Source: Bradyrhizobium sp. Leo170 (GTDB lineage Bacteria; Pseudomonadota; Alphaproteobacteria; Rhizobiales; Xanthobacteraceae). Taken from it: a stretch of 33,172 bases of DNA. Positions 8,562 to 16,474 of the stretch are shown piece by piece. The first letter of the stretch is position 1, and the number at the start of each line of letters is the position of its first letter. The notes below the pieces were generated by a model. The model saw only the letters and a program-made list of their open reading frames with translations. It ran no database searches and was not told the origin of the DNA. The position numbers and the translations under genes are program-made. The stretch is from contig NZ_PSRR01000057.1 of NCBI RefSeq assembly GCF_004296405.1, positions 1 through 33,172 of the forward strand. Direction: 5' to 3'.

Positions 8562-9134
8562 GTGGGTGCACCAACGAAGACTGCCGACTCCACCGTCGTC
8601 AACGGCATCAATGTCGACGACCTGTTGGCGCTGATCGAGGACGTCAAGCGCGAACCTGCCAAAGCCAAGACGAACTGGCACGTCATCACGACCTGGCAGG
8701 GCCAGACGCGGAGCCGTGCCGAAATCGAGCGTTATGAGCTCGGCGGAAAAAAGGTGCCACGCCGGTTCTCGATCGACATCGACGAGCCCCGCGAACTCGG
8801 CGGGTCGAACAATTTCGCCACTCCGCAGGAGCATCTGATCGCGGCGCTCAACGCCTGCATGACCGTCGGATACGTGGCGCAGTGCGCGGTGCGCGGAATC
8901 ACCGTCGAAAGCCTGTCGATCGAGACCGATGGCGAGATCGATCTTCGCGGCTTCCTCGGGATCGATCCTGCTGTGCTGCCAGGATACGAGACCCTCAGAT
9001 ATACCGTCCGTATCAAGGGTAGCGGCACAAAAGAACAGTTCGCCGAGGTCCACGAGGCGGTCATGGCGACCTCGCCCAACTTCTACAATTTATCCCAGGC
9101 TGTGGCTCTCAAACCTGCCTTGATCGTCCAGTGA
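8562..9134 (+). CDS. OsmC-family protein
   Basis: A 190-residue OsmC/Ohr-superfamily protein, a group that reduces organic hydroperoxides through paired cysteines or has unknown thiol chemistry. The conserved core is LGGSNNFATPQEHLIAALNA followed by CMTVGYVAQCAVRGI, with cysteines about 11 residues apart, then a long second half ending NFYNLSQAVALKPALIV. It is longer than classical Ohr (about 140) because of an N-terminal extension. The start is a GTG at 8562 with an ideal AAAGGAG six bases upstream; an ATG at 8523 is in frame but has no ribosome site. It follows the ene-reductase on the same strand. Confidence 0.85.
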   Translation: MGAPTKTADSTVVNGINVDDLLALIEDVKREPAKAKTNWHVITTWQGQTRSRAEIERYELGGKKVPRRFSIDIDEPRELGGSNNFATPQEHLIAALNACMTVGYVAQCAVRGITVESLSIETDGEIDLRGFLGIDPAVLPGYETLRYTVRIKGSGTKEQFAEVHEAVMATSPNFYNLSQAVALKPALIVQ

Positions 9135-9137
9135 TTG

Positions 9138-9227
9138 CATGCTGGTGCAACCCCGGACGAAATCTCGGCCGTACTGCAGCTGGCCGCCGCGCTCTCAACG
9201 GCAAACTGGTCGATCCGATGCTCTTGA
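9138..9227 (+). pseudogene. possible AhpD / carboxymuconolactone-decarboxylase-like tail
   Basis: Thirty codons immediately after the OsmC-like gene read HAGATPDEISAVLQLAAALS before a TGA. This resembles the helix that follows the CxxC active site in AhpD/CMD-fold proteins, where GATxEEIxEVLQLA is common. The active-site half is absent. The match is short, so it may be chance; if right, an alkyl-hydroperoxidase partner was once next to the OsmC gene. Confidence 0.35.
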
Positions 9228-9253
9228 CACGACCGCCGAACTGATCGCGGCGA

Positions 9254-10590
9254 TCAAGGTGTCTTGGCTTCGGATATAGCAGTAACATCAGGATGTATGT
9301 CATGACTTTCAGCGATTCGTCCCTGCCTCCGGTATTGCCCGAGGATGCCGCGCCCCTCGTGGCGACGGTCGCGGGGAAAATTTGACTGGCTCTGGATGGC
9401 ACTCGTGGCCCAGGACAGACCATCTTCATATCGTCCAGCAAAGAAATGAGCGTATGCCATCCCGGTTTGAATCAAAAACAAGCGGGGATTTTGAATCAAA
9501 AACAAGCGGGGATCGAGAGGACTTAGGCGAATTGCCGCCGAAAACTGCTCAATCGCAGCGTCGTCATTTCCGAGATAAATATTTGCCCAGCCTTTCCAAT
9601 TGCGCGCCAAAACCGAATTGGGATCGAGGGCAATGGCGCTTGCACAAAGAGCTTCCCCTTTCTCCGGCTCTTCGAGTACGAATGAGTACGCTTGTCCTGA
9701 CAACGCAAGCACCAGAGGATCATCCTGGTCGAGCTGTATCGCTCGTTCGGCAAGCTGCCGGGTTTCAGCCCGCTCTTGGGCAGCATTCCTTGTCCACGCC
9801 CACGCTTTCTTCTGTCCAAAATTACTTGCTGCAAAAGCGTAGGCCCGGGCGAACGCAGATCGAGCGAGATTGCAATTTTCGTCAGCCTGAGAGCTTCAAC
9901 ATTTCCCTTTCGGGTTTGCTGGTAGGCGACAAACAGCGCGCGAAGATAGTAGTCATAAGCCTTCAGATTCTCCGTTGGCTTGCGCCGGACGCGCTCCATT
10001 TCGGCTCGCTCAAGCTGCGGAGAAATAGCGCCTATGACGCTGCTTGTTAAGCGATTCTGCAAATCAAAAATGTCTGCGAGGTCACTATCAAACTTGTCCG
10101 TCCAGATGTGGGCGTTGGTCGATGCATCGATAAGGTGTGCGGTCACACGAACTTGCTTTCCAACCTTGCGTACGCTGCCTTCCAGCACATAACGGACGCC
10201 GAGATCGCCGCCGATCTGCTTGATCTCGACGGTTTTTCCTTTGTAGGTGAAACTCGAATTGCGCGCGATCACGAACAGCGATTTTGATTTCGACAGTCCG
10301 GTAATGATGTCCTCGACCATGCCGTCGGCAAAGTACTCCTGCTCCGGATCGGAGCTCAAATTGGCGAAGGGGAAAACGGCGAACCGAAGTTTATCGGGAA
10401 GCGGGAGGGCGAGTTTCGGCTGTTGCACCGGGGTATCGGTGGCCGCGACGCTTGCGGGCCTCTGCGCTTCCCGCACTGTTCCGACGAAACGGAAGCCCTT
10501 GCGTGGCAGGGTTTTGATGAGGCGCTGCTCCTCACCGGGATCGCTATCGCTCTGGTGGCGGTCATCCGCGGGGGTTATCAGCGTTGCCAC
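9254..10590 (-). pseudogene. winged-helix / TPR signalling regulator, truncated and frameshifted
   Basis: Remains of a CadC-like regulator with an N-terminal OmpR-type winged helix and C-terminal TPR repeats, a family with many copies in Bradyrhizobium relatives. Only the end of the DNA-binding domain is left (GEEQRLIKTLPRKGFRFVG, near 10490-10548), joined to foreign sequence upstream. The middle domain is intact: LRFAVFPFANLSSDPEQEYF, DGMVEDIITGLSK, VRYVLEGSVRKVGKQVRVTA. Near 9860 the frame shifts; the TPR part continues in another frame as FAASNFGQKKAWAW and LALSGQAYSFVLEEPEKGEA, then PNSVLARNWKGWANIYLGND. A second shift or truncation follows near 9380. An in-frame 24-bp duplication makes PRLFLIQN then PRLFLIQT. 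It cannot bind DNA as it stands. Confidence 0.8.
9465..9512. repeat. 24-bp tandem duplication inside the TPR relic
   Basis: Units 9465-9488 and 9489-9512 differ only in the first base and share TTTGAATCAAAAACAAGCGG. The period is a multiple of three and adds eight residues to a TPR helix. Confidence 0.9.
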
Positions 10591-10713
10591 CGGGCGACTT
10601 GCATATGCTGAAAAGTGTGTTGCGCGATTGGAACGACGAGCAGGCGCTGGCGATCCTGCAAAGCTGTCGGGCTGCCGTCACACCAAATGGCCGGGTATTG
10701 GTGTTCCCACCGC
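10578..10713 (+). pseudogene. O-methyltransferase fragment (family 2, SAM-dependent)
   Basis: About 45 codons on the plus strand read PPGDLHMLKSVLRDWNDEQA followed by LAILQSCRAAVTPNGRVLV. This is the motif IV-V stretch of plant-type/CrtF-like O-methyltransferases, where HxWxDEQALxILxxCRxAL and a glycine before a beta strand are typical. Both ends are lost: sequence on the left belongs to the truncated regulator, and on the right the frame runs into unrelated sequence. It marks a rearrangement joint between 10548 and 10578. Confidence 0.7.
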
Positions 10714-10754
10714 ATTCGCATTGTGCCTGCAGGACCAAACGCAGTGTCTTAATA

Positions 10755-10781
10755 GCGGGCCGCTTGACCAAGGCGGCCCGC
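10755..10781 (-). terminator. GC-rich hairpin downstream of the oxalate decarboxylase gene
   Basis: A perfect nine-base inverted repeat, GCGGGCCGC at 10755-10763 and GCGGCCCGC at 10773-10781, with a nine-base loop, lies 16 bases beyond the decarboxylase stop. On the minus strand it is followed by TATTAAG, a weak U-tract, so termination may be partial. Confidence 0.55.
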
Positions 10782-10797
10782 AGCAAAAATAACCTAC

Positions 10798-11997
10798 CTA
10801 CACGACCGGCTGCTTGTTCTTGCTGATGTTGTCCAGGAATTGGCGATCAAGATTGAGGTGCGCTGTGACGAGATTACGCGGCGTGAGCGCCATCCATTGC
10901 GCGAGCGAAATGTCCTCGAAATGGGGCGCGCGGAACAGTTCGAGGAACCGGAGCGGATCACTGCCGGTGTTCTCGACATAATGCGGCATGGACAATGGCA
11001 CGTAGCCGACATCGCCGGCAAGGTAGTCGAACGTGCGCGCAGCACCTTGTGCGGCGAACACGGTCATGCGCGCCTTCCCGGAGATGTAGTACTGCCACTC
11101 GTCGGCATTCGGGTGCCAATGAATCTCGCGCAGGTGGCCTGGCTGAACTTCGACCAGCGCTGCAGCAAGGTTTGTCGAAATAGGAAAATTGCTCGAATCG
11201 GCAATCCGTACAGTACCGCCGGGTGCTTGGGTGGGCTGCATCTGCATCAAGCGGAAACTCATGTTCCTATCCCGCGGAAGCGGCCCAGCGGGGCTCTGAA
11301 TCCTGTCTTGCTCCAGCGAGGGTGGCTCCGCGGCTGGAAAGATGAACTTCTCGTGCTTCGGAATGTCGTCGAAGACCTTCTTATCGACCATGAAGTTCTT
11401 GGCGAGAACCTCCGGCGGGAAGTGCGCGAACATGTCAGTTATCGCGAAAGTGCTATCCTCCGAGAAACCACCATCCGTGAAGGCCAACAAGAATTCGGTA
11501 CCTTCCGGTGAGAGGCCTTGGATAGAATGCGGTATTCCACTGGGAAAATACCAGAGATCCCCTGGACCGACGTCGTCCACGAAATTGTGCCCGTCCTTGT
11601 CGATCGCGGTAATTCTGGCCTTGCCGGCCAACATAAAGGCCCATTCGTCAGGCTTGTGCCAATGCAGTTCGCGCACGCCTCCAGCGGTTAGTCGCATATT
11701 CACGCCGGCGATCGTGGTCGCAATTGGCATTTCGCGTTGCGTGACTTCCCGTGACCAGCCGCCTTCGCGCATTTTGACGTGCGCATCGGCAAAAGCGAAA
11801 TGCAAATTTGGAATTCCGCCGCTGTCGGTTTCGGGCGGCCGCAGGATATCGGGATTCTGCGCTTCCCGGGCTGCATTATGCGGACCGAGTATTGGTGCAC
11901 CACGCTTGCCTTCGACCGGTTGCTCTTGAGCTGACGCGGCCGTTGCGCCAAGGGCGACGGCACCGGCGAGGAGGGTTCTGCGTGTCGGATTTAACAT
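10798..11997 (-). CDS. oxdC: bicupin oxalate decarboxylase, Tat-exported
   Basis: A 399-residue two-cupin manganese enzyme converting oxalate to formate and CO2. The signal peptide has twin arginines (NPTRRTLLAGAVALGATAAS, RR at 6-7), so it should work in the periplasm. The N-terminal cupin has metal ligands in ELHWHKPDEW (H112, H114, E118) and H157 (IPHS); the C-terminal cupin has EIHWHPNADEW (H293, H295, E300) and H339 (MPHY). The lid that separates decarboxylases from oxidases reads SEDST at 179-183, close to the SENST of Bacillus OxdC, with the catalytic Glu kept. The chosen ATG has GGGAG upstream on the minus strand. It is the one intact gene in a stretch of broken ones. Confidence 0.9.
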   Translation of the reverse strand: MLNPTRRTLLAGAVALGATAASAQEQPVEGKRGAPILGPHNAAREAQNPDILRPPETDSGGIPNLHFAFADAHVKMREGGWSREVTQREMPIATTIAGVNMRLTAGGVRELHWHKPDEWAFMLAGKARITAIDKDGHNFVDDVGPGDLWYFPSGIPHSIQGLSPEGTEFLLAFTDGGFSEDSTFAITDMFAHFPPEVLAKNFMVDKKVFDDIPKHEKFIFPAAEPPSLEQDRIQSPAGPLPRDRNMSFRLMQMQPTQAPGGTVRIADSSNFPISTNLAAALVEVQPGHLREIHWHPNADEWQYYISGKARMTVFAAQGAARTFDYLAGDVGYVPLSMPHYVENTGSDPLRFLELFRAPHFEDISLAQWMALTPRNLVTAHLNLDRQFLDNISKNKQPVV

Positions 11998-12189
11998 GGG
12001 CGGGCTCCCGTTCTGGATGTGCCCCAGTCCCAACGGCGCAACGCAGGAATTGAATGCCAGTTCCTATGCCCACCGTCGCGCAAAGCCCACAGCGTGCATC
12101 GTGCCATTCGCGCGGATTTAATGCACGGTCGCGATTTCCGCGCCTGGGGTGGAGCTGGGCCGCCTTCGAGAGGCAGTATGTGCCAGCCG

Positions 12190-12333
12190 ATGCCGGGTCG
12201 GGATCGGGTCCCGCTGCATCGTTTCGGCGAGGCCGCGGAAATCGGCAAGGCGGCGCTGTTCCTTGCGAGCGACGATTCCTCCTTCATGACCGGATCGGAA
12301 CTGGTCGTCGAAGGCGGAATATCGCAGCTTTGA
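12190..12333 (+). pseudogene. C-terminal fragment of a short-chain dehydrogenase/reductase
   Basis: The last 40 codons read PLHRFGEAAEIGKAALFLAS followed by DDSSFMTGSELVVEGGISQL and a stop. This is the invariant C-terminal signature of classical SDRs. Rossmann motif and catalytic YxxxK are absent; upstream sequence in all frames does not continue the family. A good terminator follows, suggesting the original 3' end of the gene is preserved. Confidence 0.75.
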
Positions 12334-12350
12334 CATTCCCAATGCGACAT

Positions 12351-12383
12351 GGCGGCCACTGGGAGATCGGCCGCCCTTTTTTT
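12351..12383 (+). terminator. Rho-independent terminator
   Basis: Perfect seven-base stem GGCGGCC (12351-12357) and GGCCGCC (12369-12375) with an 11-base loop, followed by CTTTTTTT. It lies 17 bases after the stop of the SDR fragment. Confidence 0.8.
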
Positions 12384-12692
12384 CAGTAGCTTGGTCCGGT
12401 TCGGGTCTTGGCCGTGTAAAAACGCGAAAGATCGAAACGCTGCGAGAATTACATTCTTCAGTTCGTTCTTTAAGTTGAGCGTGCTTGCGAGTTCGAGGGC
12501 CAAGGGGGTTTTGGACAAATAACTTCTTCTATTGCCATCAAGCGCCTTTGCATTTTTACACAGCCAGCGTCACGAGCGGTAATGCTCTGACTGATCGCAA
12601 GATTTCCGCTTGGCCGTCAGAAGCTGACATATACCTCTATGAGCAAATGCCCTAGTTCGAGCGCACGTCCCAATGCCAGGGCGGTGCGATAC
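12384..12692. other. intergenic stretch without recognised gene
   Basis: Lower-GC sequence between the terminator and the nuclease fragment. Open frames here are short and none resembles a protein I know. No promoter or repeat stands out. Confidence 0.4.
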
Positions 12693-13016
12693 CTAGCTCG
12701 AAGCGCGCTTCAATGCGTTACCGAGTTGCTTAGCTTCGGAAAGATCGATACGAGCGACATGTCCGTGCTTCGCGAGCAGGTAGAGGAGGTTGTTTCCGTC
12801 GAGTAGCGTTAATGGTTTCCCCTTTGCAAACCCGTGCGCATCCGGGCCGTATCCTGATGTAGTGACAAGAATACCCTTGGTCGCGCCCTCAGACATAACG
12901 GTCCCGTATAGGTCGCGTACCGCGCTCACGTCCACGGTATTGGTATAGCGCTTAGCTTGGATGACGATCTTGCCGCCTCTTATTGGGTCCGGATCAAAAG
13001 CAATGGCATCTACACG
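12693..13016 (-). pseudogene. Mrr-type restriction endonuclease, C-terminal catalytic fragment
   Basis: About 107 codons follow a TGA (13017-13019) and read VDAIAFDPDPIRGGKIVIQA then KRYTNTVDVSAVRDLYGTVM, EGATKGILVTTSGYGPDAH and ITLLDGNNLL-like LTLLDGNNLLYLLAKHGH. This is the Mrr_cat domain of type IV restriction enzymes that cut modified DNA. The acidic residue (VDAIAFD) and the QAK that replaces (D/E)xK are both present, so the core of the active site is kept, but the N-terminal target-recognition domain and the first catalytic helices are gone and no start with a ribosome site is seen. Likely a dead remnant. Confidence 0.75.
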
Positions 13017-13115
13017 TCACGCGCGTCCAGAAATCATAAGAACCTGAAACCCTGTTATGCGCTCTGGCTCGTCGCCGGACGGAGAATTGGCTGAGCGAAA
13101 AGCAGAGGCCGTTCC

Positions 13116-13424
13116 TCAGGTACGGCAGGCGGCGGATCGGAGTGTAGTTGGGTGATTTGTGTAAGCGCCGTCCCGGTAGCTTCGGATTGTGAAGCTCGGA
13201 ACAAGCGTCAGTCCAGCCTTTGCGGCGGTTCTCGCATGATCCACTGAGCCCAGCAGCGCTAGCGCAGCGGCGAGTAAGAAATGCACGAGTGGATAAGTTC
13301 GGTTGGCTGCGATGCTGCGGCAGAACCAGCCGAGCGCTTCCGCATCGGCCGAAATCGGCACGGCGATCCCGTGGCTATATCGCGCCAAGGGTGGTCGAAT
13401 CGACGAGGGAGACAGTGCACGCAT
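13116..13424 (-). pseudogene. C-terminal TPR fragment of a cyclase/wHTH-TPR family protein
   Basis: Reads ADAEALGWFCRSIAANRTYP then LVHFLLAAALALLGSVDHAR and AGLTLVPSFTIRSYRDGA. This is the usual end of the adenylate-cyclase or winged-helix proteins with TPR tails. No upstream catalytic or DNA-binding part is present. It lies on the same strand as the relic at 9254-10590 but upstream of it, so the two cannot be halves of one gene split by a simple insertion. Confidence 0.6.
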
Positions 13425-13429
13425 GGCGA

Positions 13430-13818
13430 TTATTCTGAGCGGGGAAAAAGGGCAGATGATGCAGCCGATGCTAGGCGAGGCTACGGCGTGGTGTCAACGA
13501 GGTGCCCGCTCTGATGTGTCCGCGCTCAGTTTCGCAAAAATCCCGATCAAGGCGACGATTTCGAATCTGCCTTCTGCGATGTTGCAAAGCGGGCGGGTCA
13601 TGTTCAACCGTAATCTTACCGTGCTGCGACTGCTTAGCTGTCAATCGGCATTGGATGCCGATCACCCCGAAAACGAGGTCCTTATTTCGACCCCGTAGCA
13701 CACTCAGATCAATCGCGTTTCCGAATCCAACAGAAAACCAATGTCGGCTCGCCTTGGTATTCACTCGACTATGTCTACAGGATGGAAGGCGGCGAGGCCT
13801 TGCTGCCGCGGCCGCCGA
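13430..13818. other. intergenic stretch without recognised gene
   Basis: Several overlapping open frames on both strands cover this stretch but none resembles a known family or has a good ribosome site. I treat it as non-coding decay next to the pseudogene region. Confidence 0.4.
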
Positions 13819-15546
13819 TCAAGTGAGACCCAGCTCGTTCAACTTCCCGGCGATGTCCATCGCCGCGCGCCATGCAAACACCATGGCCGGGCCGATCATG
13901 GTCCCCGGTCCGGGATAAGTACCCCGGAAAATCGAGGCGGCATCGGTGCCGGCGGCATACAGGCCCGGGATCGGTTGCCGTTCGGATGTCAACACGCGGC
14001 CGTTAGCGTCGGTGCGCAATCCCGCGCTGCTCGCGAGGTCGGAGGGCCAGACTGCGACTGCAAAATAGGGGCCTGGACCAATTCTGCGCAGGCACGGATT
14101 CGGCTTGTTCGCGGGGTCGCCATTAAAGCAGTTGAGTTCGCTCGCCCCCCGACCGAAATCCTCGTCGACGCCGGATTTGGCAAACCGATTGTGCCGTTCG
14201 ATAGTGCCCGCCAAGGCGTCGGCCTTGACATCGATTTCGTTCGCCAGTTTCGCGATAGTGTCGCCCTGGAACAGATAGCCGGACTTTATGAAAGCTGAGA
14301 GGTCGCGGGTTCCGGGATGAACGAGGCCGAGGCCGTAATCCCGGATAAAACTGCGGTCGCAGATCAGGAAAGACGGGATGCTGGACGTGGTTCGATGCGA
14401 CCGAATCATACCCTCCACGAAGTCATGATACGAGTTGGCCTCGTTGACGAAGCGGACGCCGCCGCTGTTGACCGCGATCAGCCCGGGCTTGGCGCGATCG
14501 AGCATGATGTGGGGGAACACCGAAAGGTGGCCGTCCGGCTGCTGCATGACAGAACTCGGCATCCACAGCGCCGGGCTCCTGATGTCTTGCGCGAGCGCAC
14601 CGTGCGCCCGCTCACCGGCGAGAATGCCGTCGCCGGTGTTGCTGTCGGGTGAAAGCGAATAGCGCTGCGTGTCGTTCGGAAACAACCGGCTACGCAGTTC
14701 GCTGCTCCAGCCGATGCCTCCGGTCGCCAGCACGACACCGCGTCGCGCGCGAATGCTGATGTCGCTATCGTTTGTCGTGAAGCGCCCGCCGGCGATTTTT
14801 CCCTCGTCTTCGATAAGCTCGGTGAGCTGGGTCTGGTAACGAATCTCGACCGCGTGTTTCTTCAGGCTGGAGAGCAGCCGCGCGACCAGCGCGTTGCCCA
14901 TGATCAGGCGCGTGCCGCGCGGATGATGGATGCGGTCTAGCGCCTGCCGTGCCAGCAGGCATGCGGCCTTGGCAAAATTCTCTAGAGAGCGTAACGGATG
15001 CAGCAAAGACGGAATGTCGGTCTTGCCGACCATCATGCCGCCGAGCACCATGAATTCGCGGCGGGGCGGGCGCACCCGCGCAAAGTCTGGGCCGAGCTTC
15101 CGGCCGTCGAATGGCAGAACGCCTAGCGCCCTGCCGCCAATCGCGGCGCCGGGTCGGGCGTGGTAATCGGGATGAACCGGCGGCGGCGTGAAGGCCACGC
15201 TGGCCTTTTGCTGGAGGTAATCGAGCACGGCGGGGCCGGTCGCGAGATAGGCGGCGACGCGGGAGTCGTCGACGTCCTCATCCAGTAGCGCCGCAAGATA
15301 AGTCTTGGCGGCCTCGATGCTATCGGGCGCGCCGGCCGCTTCACTCTGGCGGCTGCCGGGAATCCAGATCGTTCCGGCGGAGGTCGCGGTGGTGCCGCCA
15401 ACCATGTCGGACTTTTCGCAGAGAATGGTGTCGAGGCCTTCGAGCGCGCCCACAAGCGCCGCCGTCATTCCCGCCGCGCCGGCGCCGATCACCAATAGAT
15501 CTGTCTCGACATCCCACCGGCGGTTATCTGCATGTTGGCCGGTCAC
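13819..15546 (-). CDS. FAD-dependent dehydrogenase of the 3-ketosteroid dehydrogenase / fumarate reductase flavoprotein group
   Basis: A 575-residue flavoprotein. The N-terminus has the dinucleotide site DLLVIGAGAAGMTAALVGAL and KSDMVGGTTATSAGTIWIPG, typical of the KstD-like branch; mid-protein NSGGVRFVNEANSYHDFVEG is shared with fumarate reductase-type proteins; the end GLYAAGTDAASIFRGTYPG with PGTMIGPAMVFAWRAAMDIA closes the FAD domain. Such enzymes desaturate ring ketones or acids next to a carbonyl. It follows the GntR-type gene with a 19-base gap on the same strand and faces a quinate/shikimate-type operon, so a cyclohexane- or cyclohexenecarboxylate is a reasonable substrate guess. The start is uncertain: GTG at 15546 is used; a TTG at 15600 would overlap the regulator. 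Confidence 0.8.
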   Translation of the reverse strand: MTGQHADNRRWDVETDLLVIGAGAAGMTAALVGALEGLDTILCEKSDMVGGTTATSAGTIWIPGSRQSEAAGAPDSIEAAKTYLAALLDEDVDDSRVAAYLATGPAVLDYLQQKASVAFTPPPVHPDYHARPGAAIGGRALGVLPFDGRKLGPDFARVRPPRREFMVLGGMMVGKTDIPSLLHPLRSLENFAKAACLLARQALDRIHHPRGTRLIMGNALVARLLSSLKKHAVEIRYQTQLTELIEDEGKIAGGRFTTNDSDISIRARRGVVLATGGIGWSSELRSRLFPNDTQRYSLSPDSNTGDGILAGERAHGALAQDIRSPALWMPSSVMQQPDGHLSVFPHIMLDRAKPGLIAVNSGGVRFVNEANSYHDFVEGMIRSHRTTSSIPSFLICDRSFIRDYGLGLVHPGTRDLSAFIKSGYLFQGDTIAKLANEIDVKADALAGTIERHNRFAKSGVDEDFGRGASELNCFNGDPANKPNPCLRRIGPGPYFAVAVWPSDLASSAGLRTDANGRVLTSERQPIPGLYAAGTDAASIFRGTYPGPGTMIGPAMVFAWRAAMDIAGKLNELGLT

Positions 15547-15565
15547 AAGAACCCGACCAGTCCGC

Positions 15566-16201
15566 TCACTTAAGCGTCCCGAGCGAAAGCGCGTGGGCAA
15601 CGCAGCTGTTGATATGCTCGGTCAGGATCGATTTCGCGCTCTCAGCGTCGCGTTTCAGCGCGCAATCCAGCAGCGCCTGGTGCTGCCCGATCGTGGCGCT
15701 GCCGCGATACTGCAAGGCGTAACGGAAGTATTTGTCGAACACGACGGCATGGGTTTGCATCAGTTCACGCGAACCGCAACTCGAGATCAGCGCTTGATGG
15801 AATTCGCCGTCGTAGCGTTTGCGTAGTTCGGGATCGTCACCCGCGGTAAGGATAGCGCGCTCGGTGGCCGCCAGCTTGTGATGGGCCGAAACCACGCGGC
15901 CTTCCCATTCCATATCGCCGGCCCGAAAAGATTCGGTCATCGCGTGATGTTCGAGCAGGATTCGCAGTTGCGCGAGTTCGCGCAAATTCTGGATCGAGAC
16001 CGGTGCGACCTCGAAACCGCGCTGGCCTTCGGCAACGACAAACCCTTCCGACGCCAGCCGGTTGAGGATCTCGCGCAGCGTCGAGACGCTGACGCCGTAC
16101 TCCTCTTTCATCGAGTCGAGCCTGAGTCGTCCGGAGGGATTGAGCACGCCGAAGATGATGTCGGAGCGGATGCGGTGATAGCCGCTGTCGCCGGCCGACA
16201 T
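15566..16201 (-). CDS. GntR-family regulator with FCD (FadR-like) ligand domain
   Basis: A 211-residue regulator. The N-terminal winged helix is clear (YHRIRSDIIFGVLNPSGRLR, then MKEEYGVSVSTLREILNRLA, SEGFVVAEGQRGFEVAPVS), followed by an all-helical FCD domain with metal/ligand histidines in EFHQALISSCGSRELMQTHA and the final STILTEHI-like KSILTEHINSC. FCD regulators usually respond to organic acids. It is divergent from the TRAP operon and heads a two-gene unit with the FAD dehydrogenase, so it probably controls both. ATG at 16201 is used because the domain starts at once after it; a TTG at 16231 is an alternative. Confidence 0.85.
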   Translation of the reverse strand: MSAGDSGYHRIRSDIIFGVLNPSGRLRLDSMKEEYGVSVSTLREILNRLASEGFVVAEGQRGFEVAPVSIQNLRELAQLRILLEHHAMTESFRAGDMEWEGRVVSAHHKLAATERAILTAGDDPELRKRYDGEFHQALISSCGSRELMQTHAVVFDKYFRYALQYRGSATIGQHQALLDCALKRDAESAKSILTEHINSCVAHALSLGTLK

Positions 16202-16474
16202 GGGAGACTGTGAATGCTCCAGAATCGTCAATGGTTATCCCGCTTTTGGAGCCCGTGAAGGCTGAGGCGATTCGCTGGCGAGCATAGCCGCGAACCGCGG
16301 CTTTCGCCGCAAATCGATACTCGTCTGAGAAATCACATAATATCCTATAGTTCGATTATTATCATTTGACAATGATTTCGTTATATGGTTTCCACCAGAA
16401 AAAAGATCGGGCCGACACAAAAGTTCGCGGCAACAAGCTGCGGCCGGGCGCCGGTTCATTCAGGGAGGAATGAA
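16202..16474. promoter_or_regulatory. divergent promoter region with ATCATT-TGAC-AATGAT palindrome
   Basis: This 273-bp gap between the GntR-type gene and the TRAP operon contains an unusually AT-rich patch (about 16331-16390). Inside it a perfect inverted repeat, ATCATT (16361-16366) and AATGAT (16371-16376) around TGAC, is centred like GntR/FCD operators. A TTGACA (16366-16371) overlaps it and could be a -35 box of the TRAP operon, though no matching -10 at 16-18 bases was found. Confidence 0.5.

Noticed and set aside
9254..13424. The wHTH-TPR relic and the TPR tail as one gene split by insertion of the decarboxylase
   Set aside because: Both are on the minus strand but the C-terminal tail lies upstream of the N-terminal part, so a simple insertion cannot explain them.
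13303..13764. Overlapping frames on both strands (plus 13303-13698, 13502-13918; minus 13471-13764)
   Set aside because: None resembles a protein family, starts lack ribosome sites, and composition looks like decayed sequence.
16366..16390. TTGACA with TATATG as a sigma-70 promoter
   Set aside because: The spacing is about 10 bases instead of 16-18, so the pair is not a usable promoter as read; TTGACA alone is mentioned as a possible -35.
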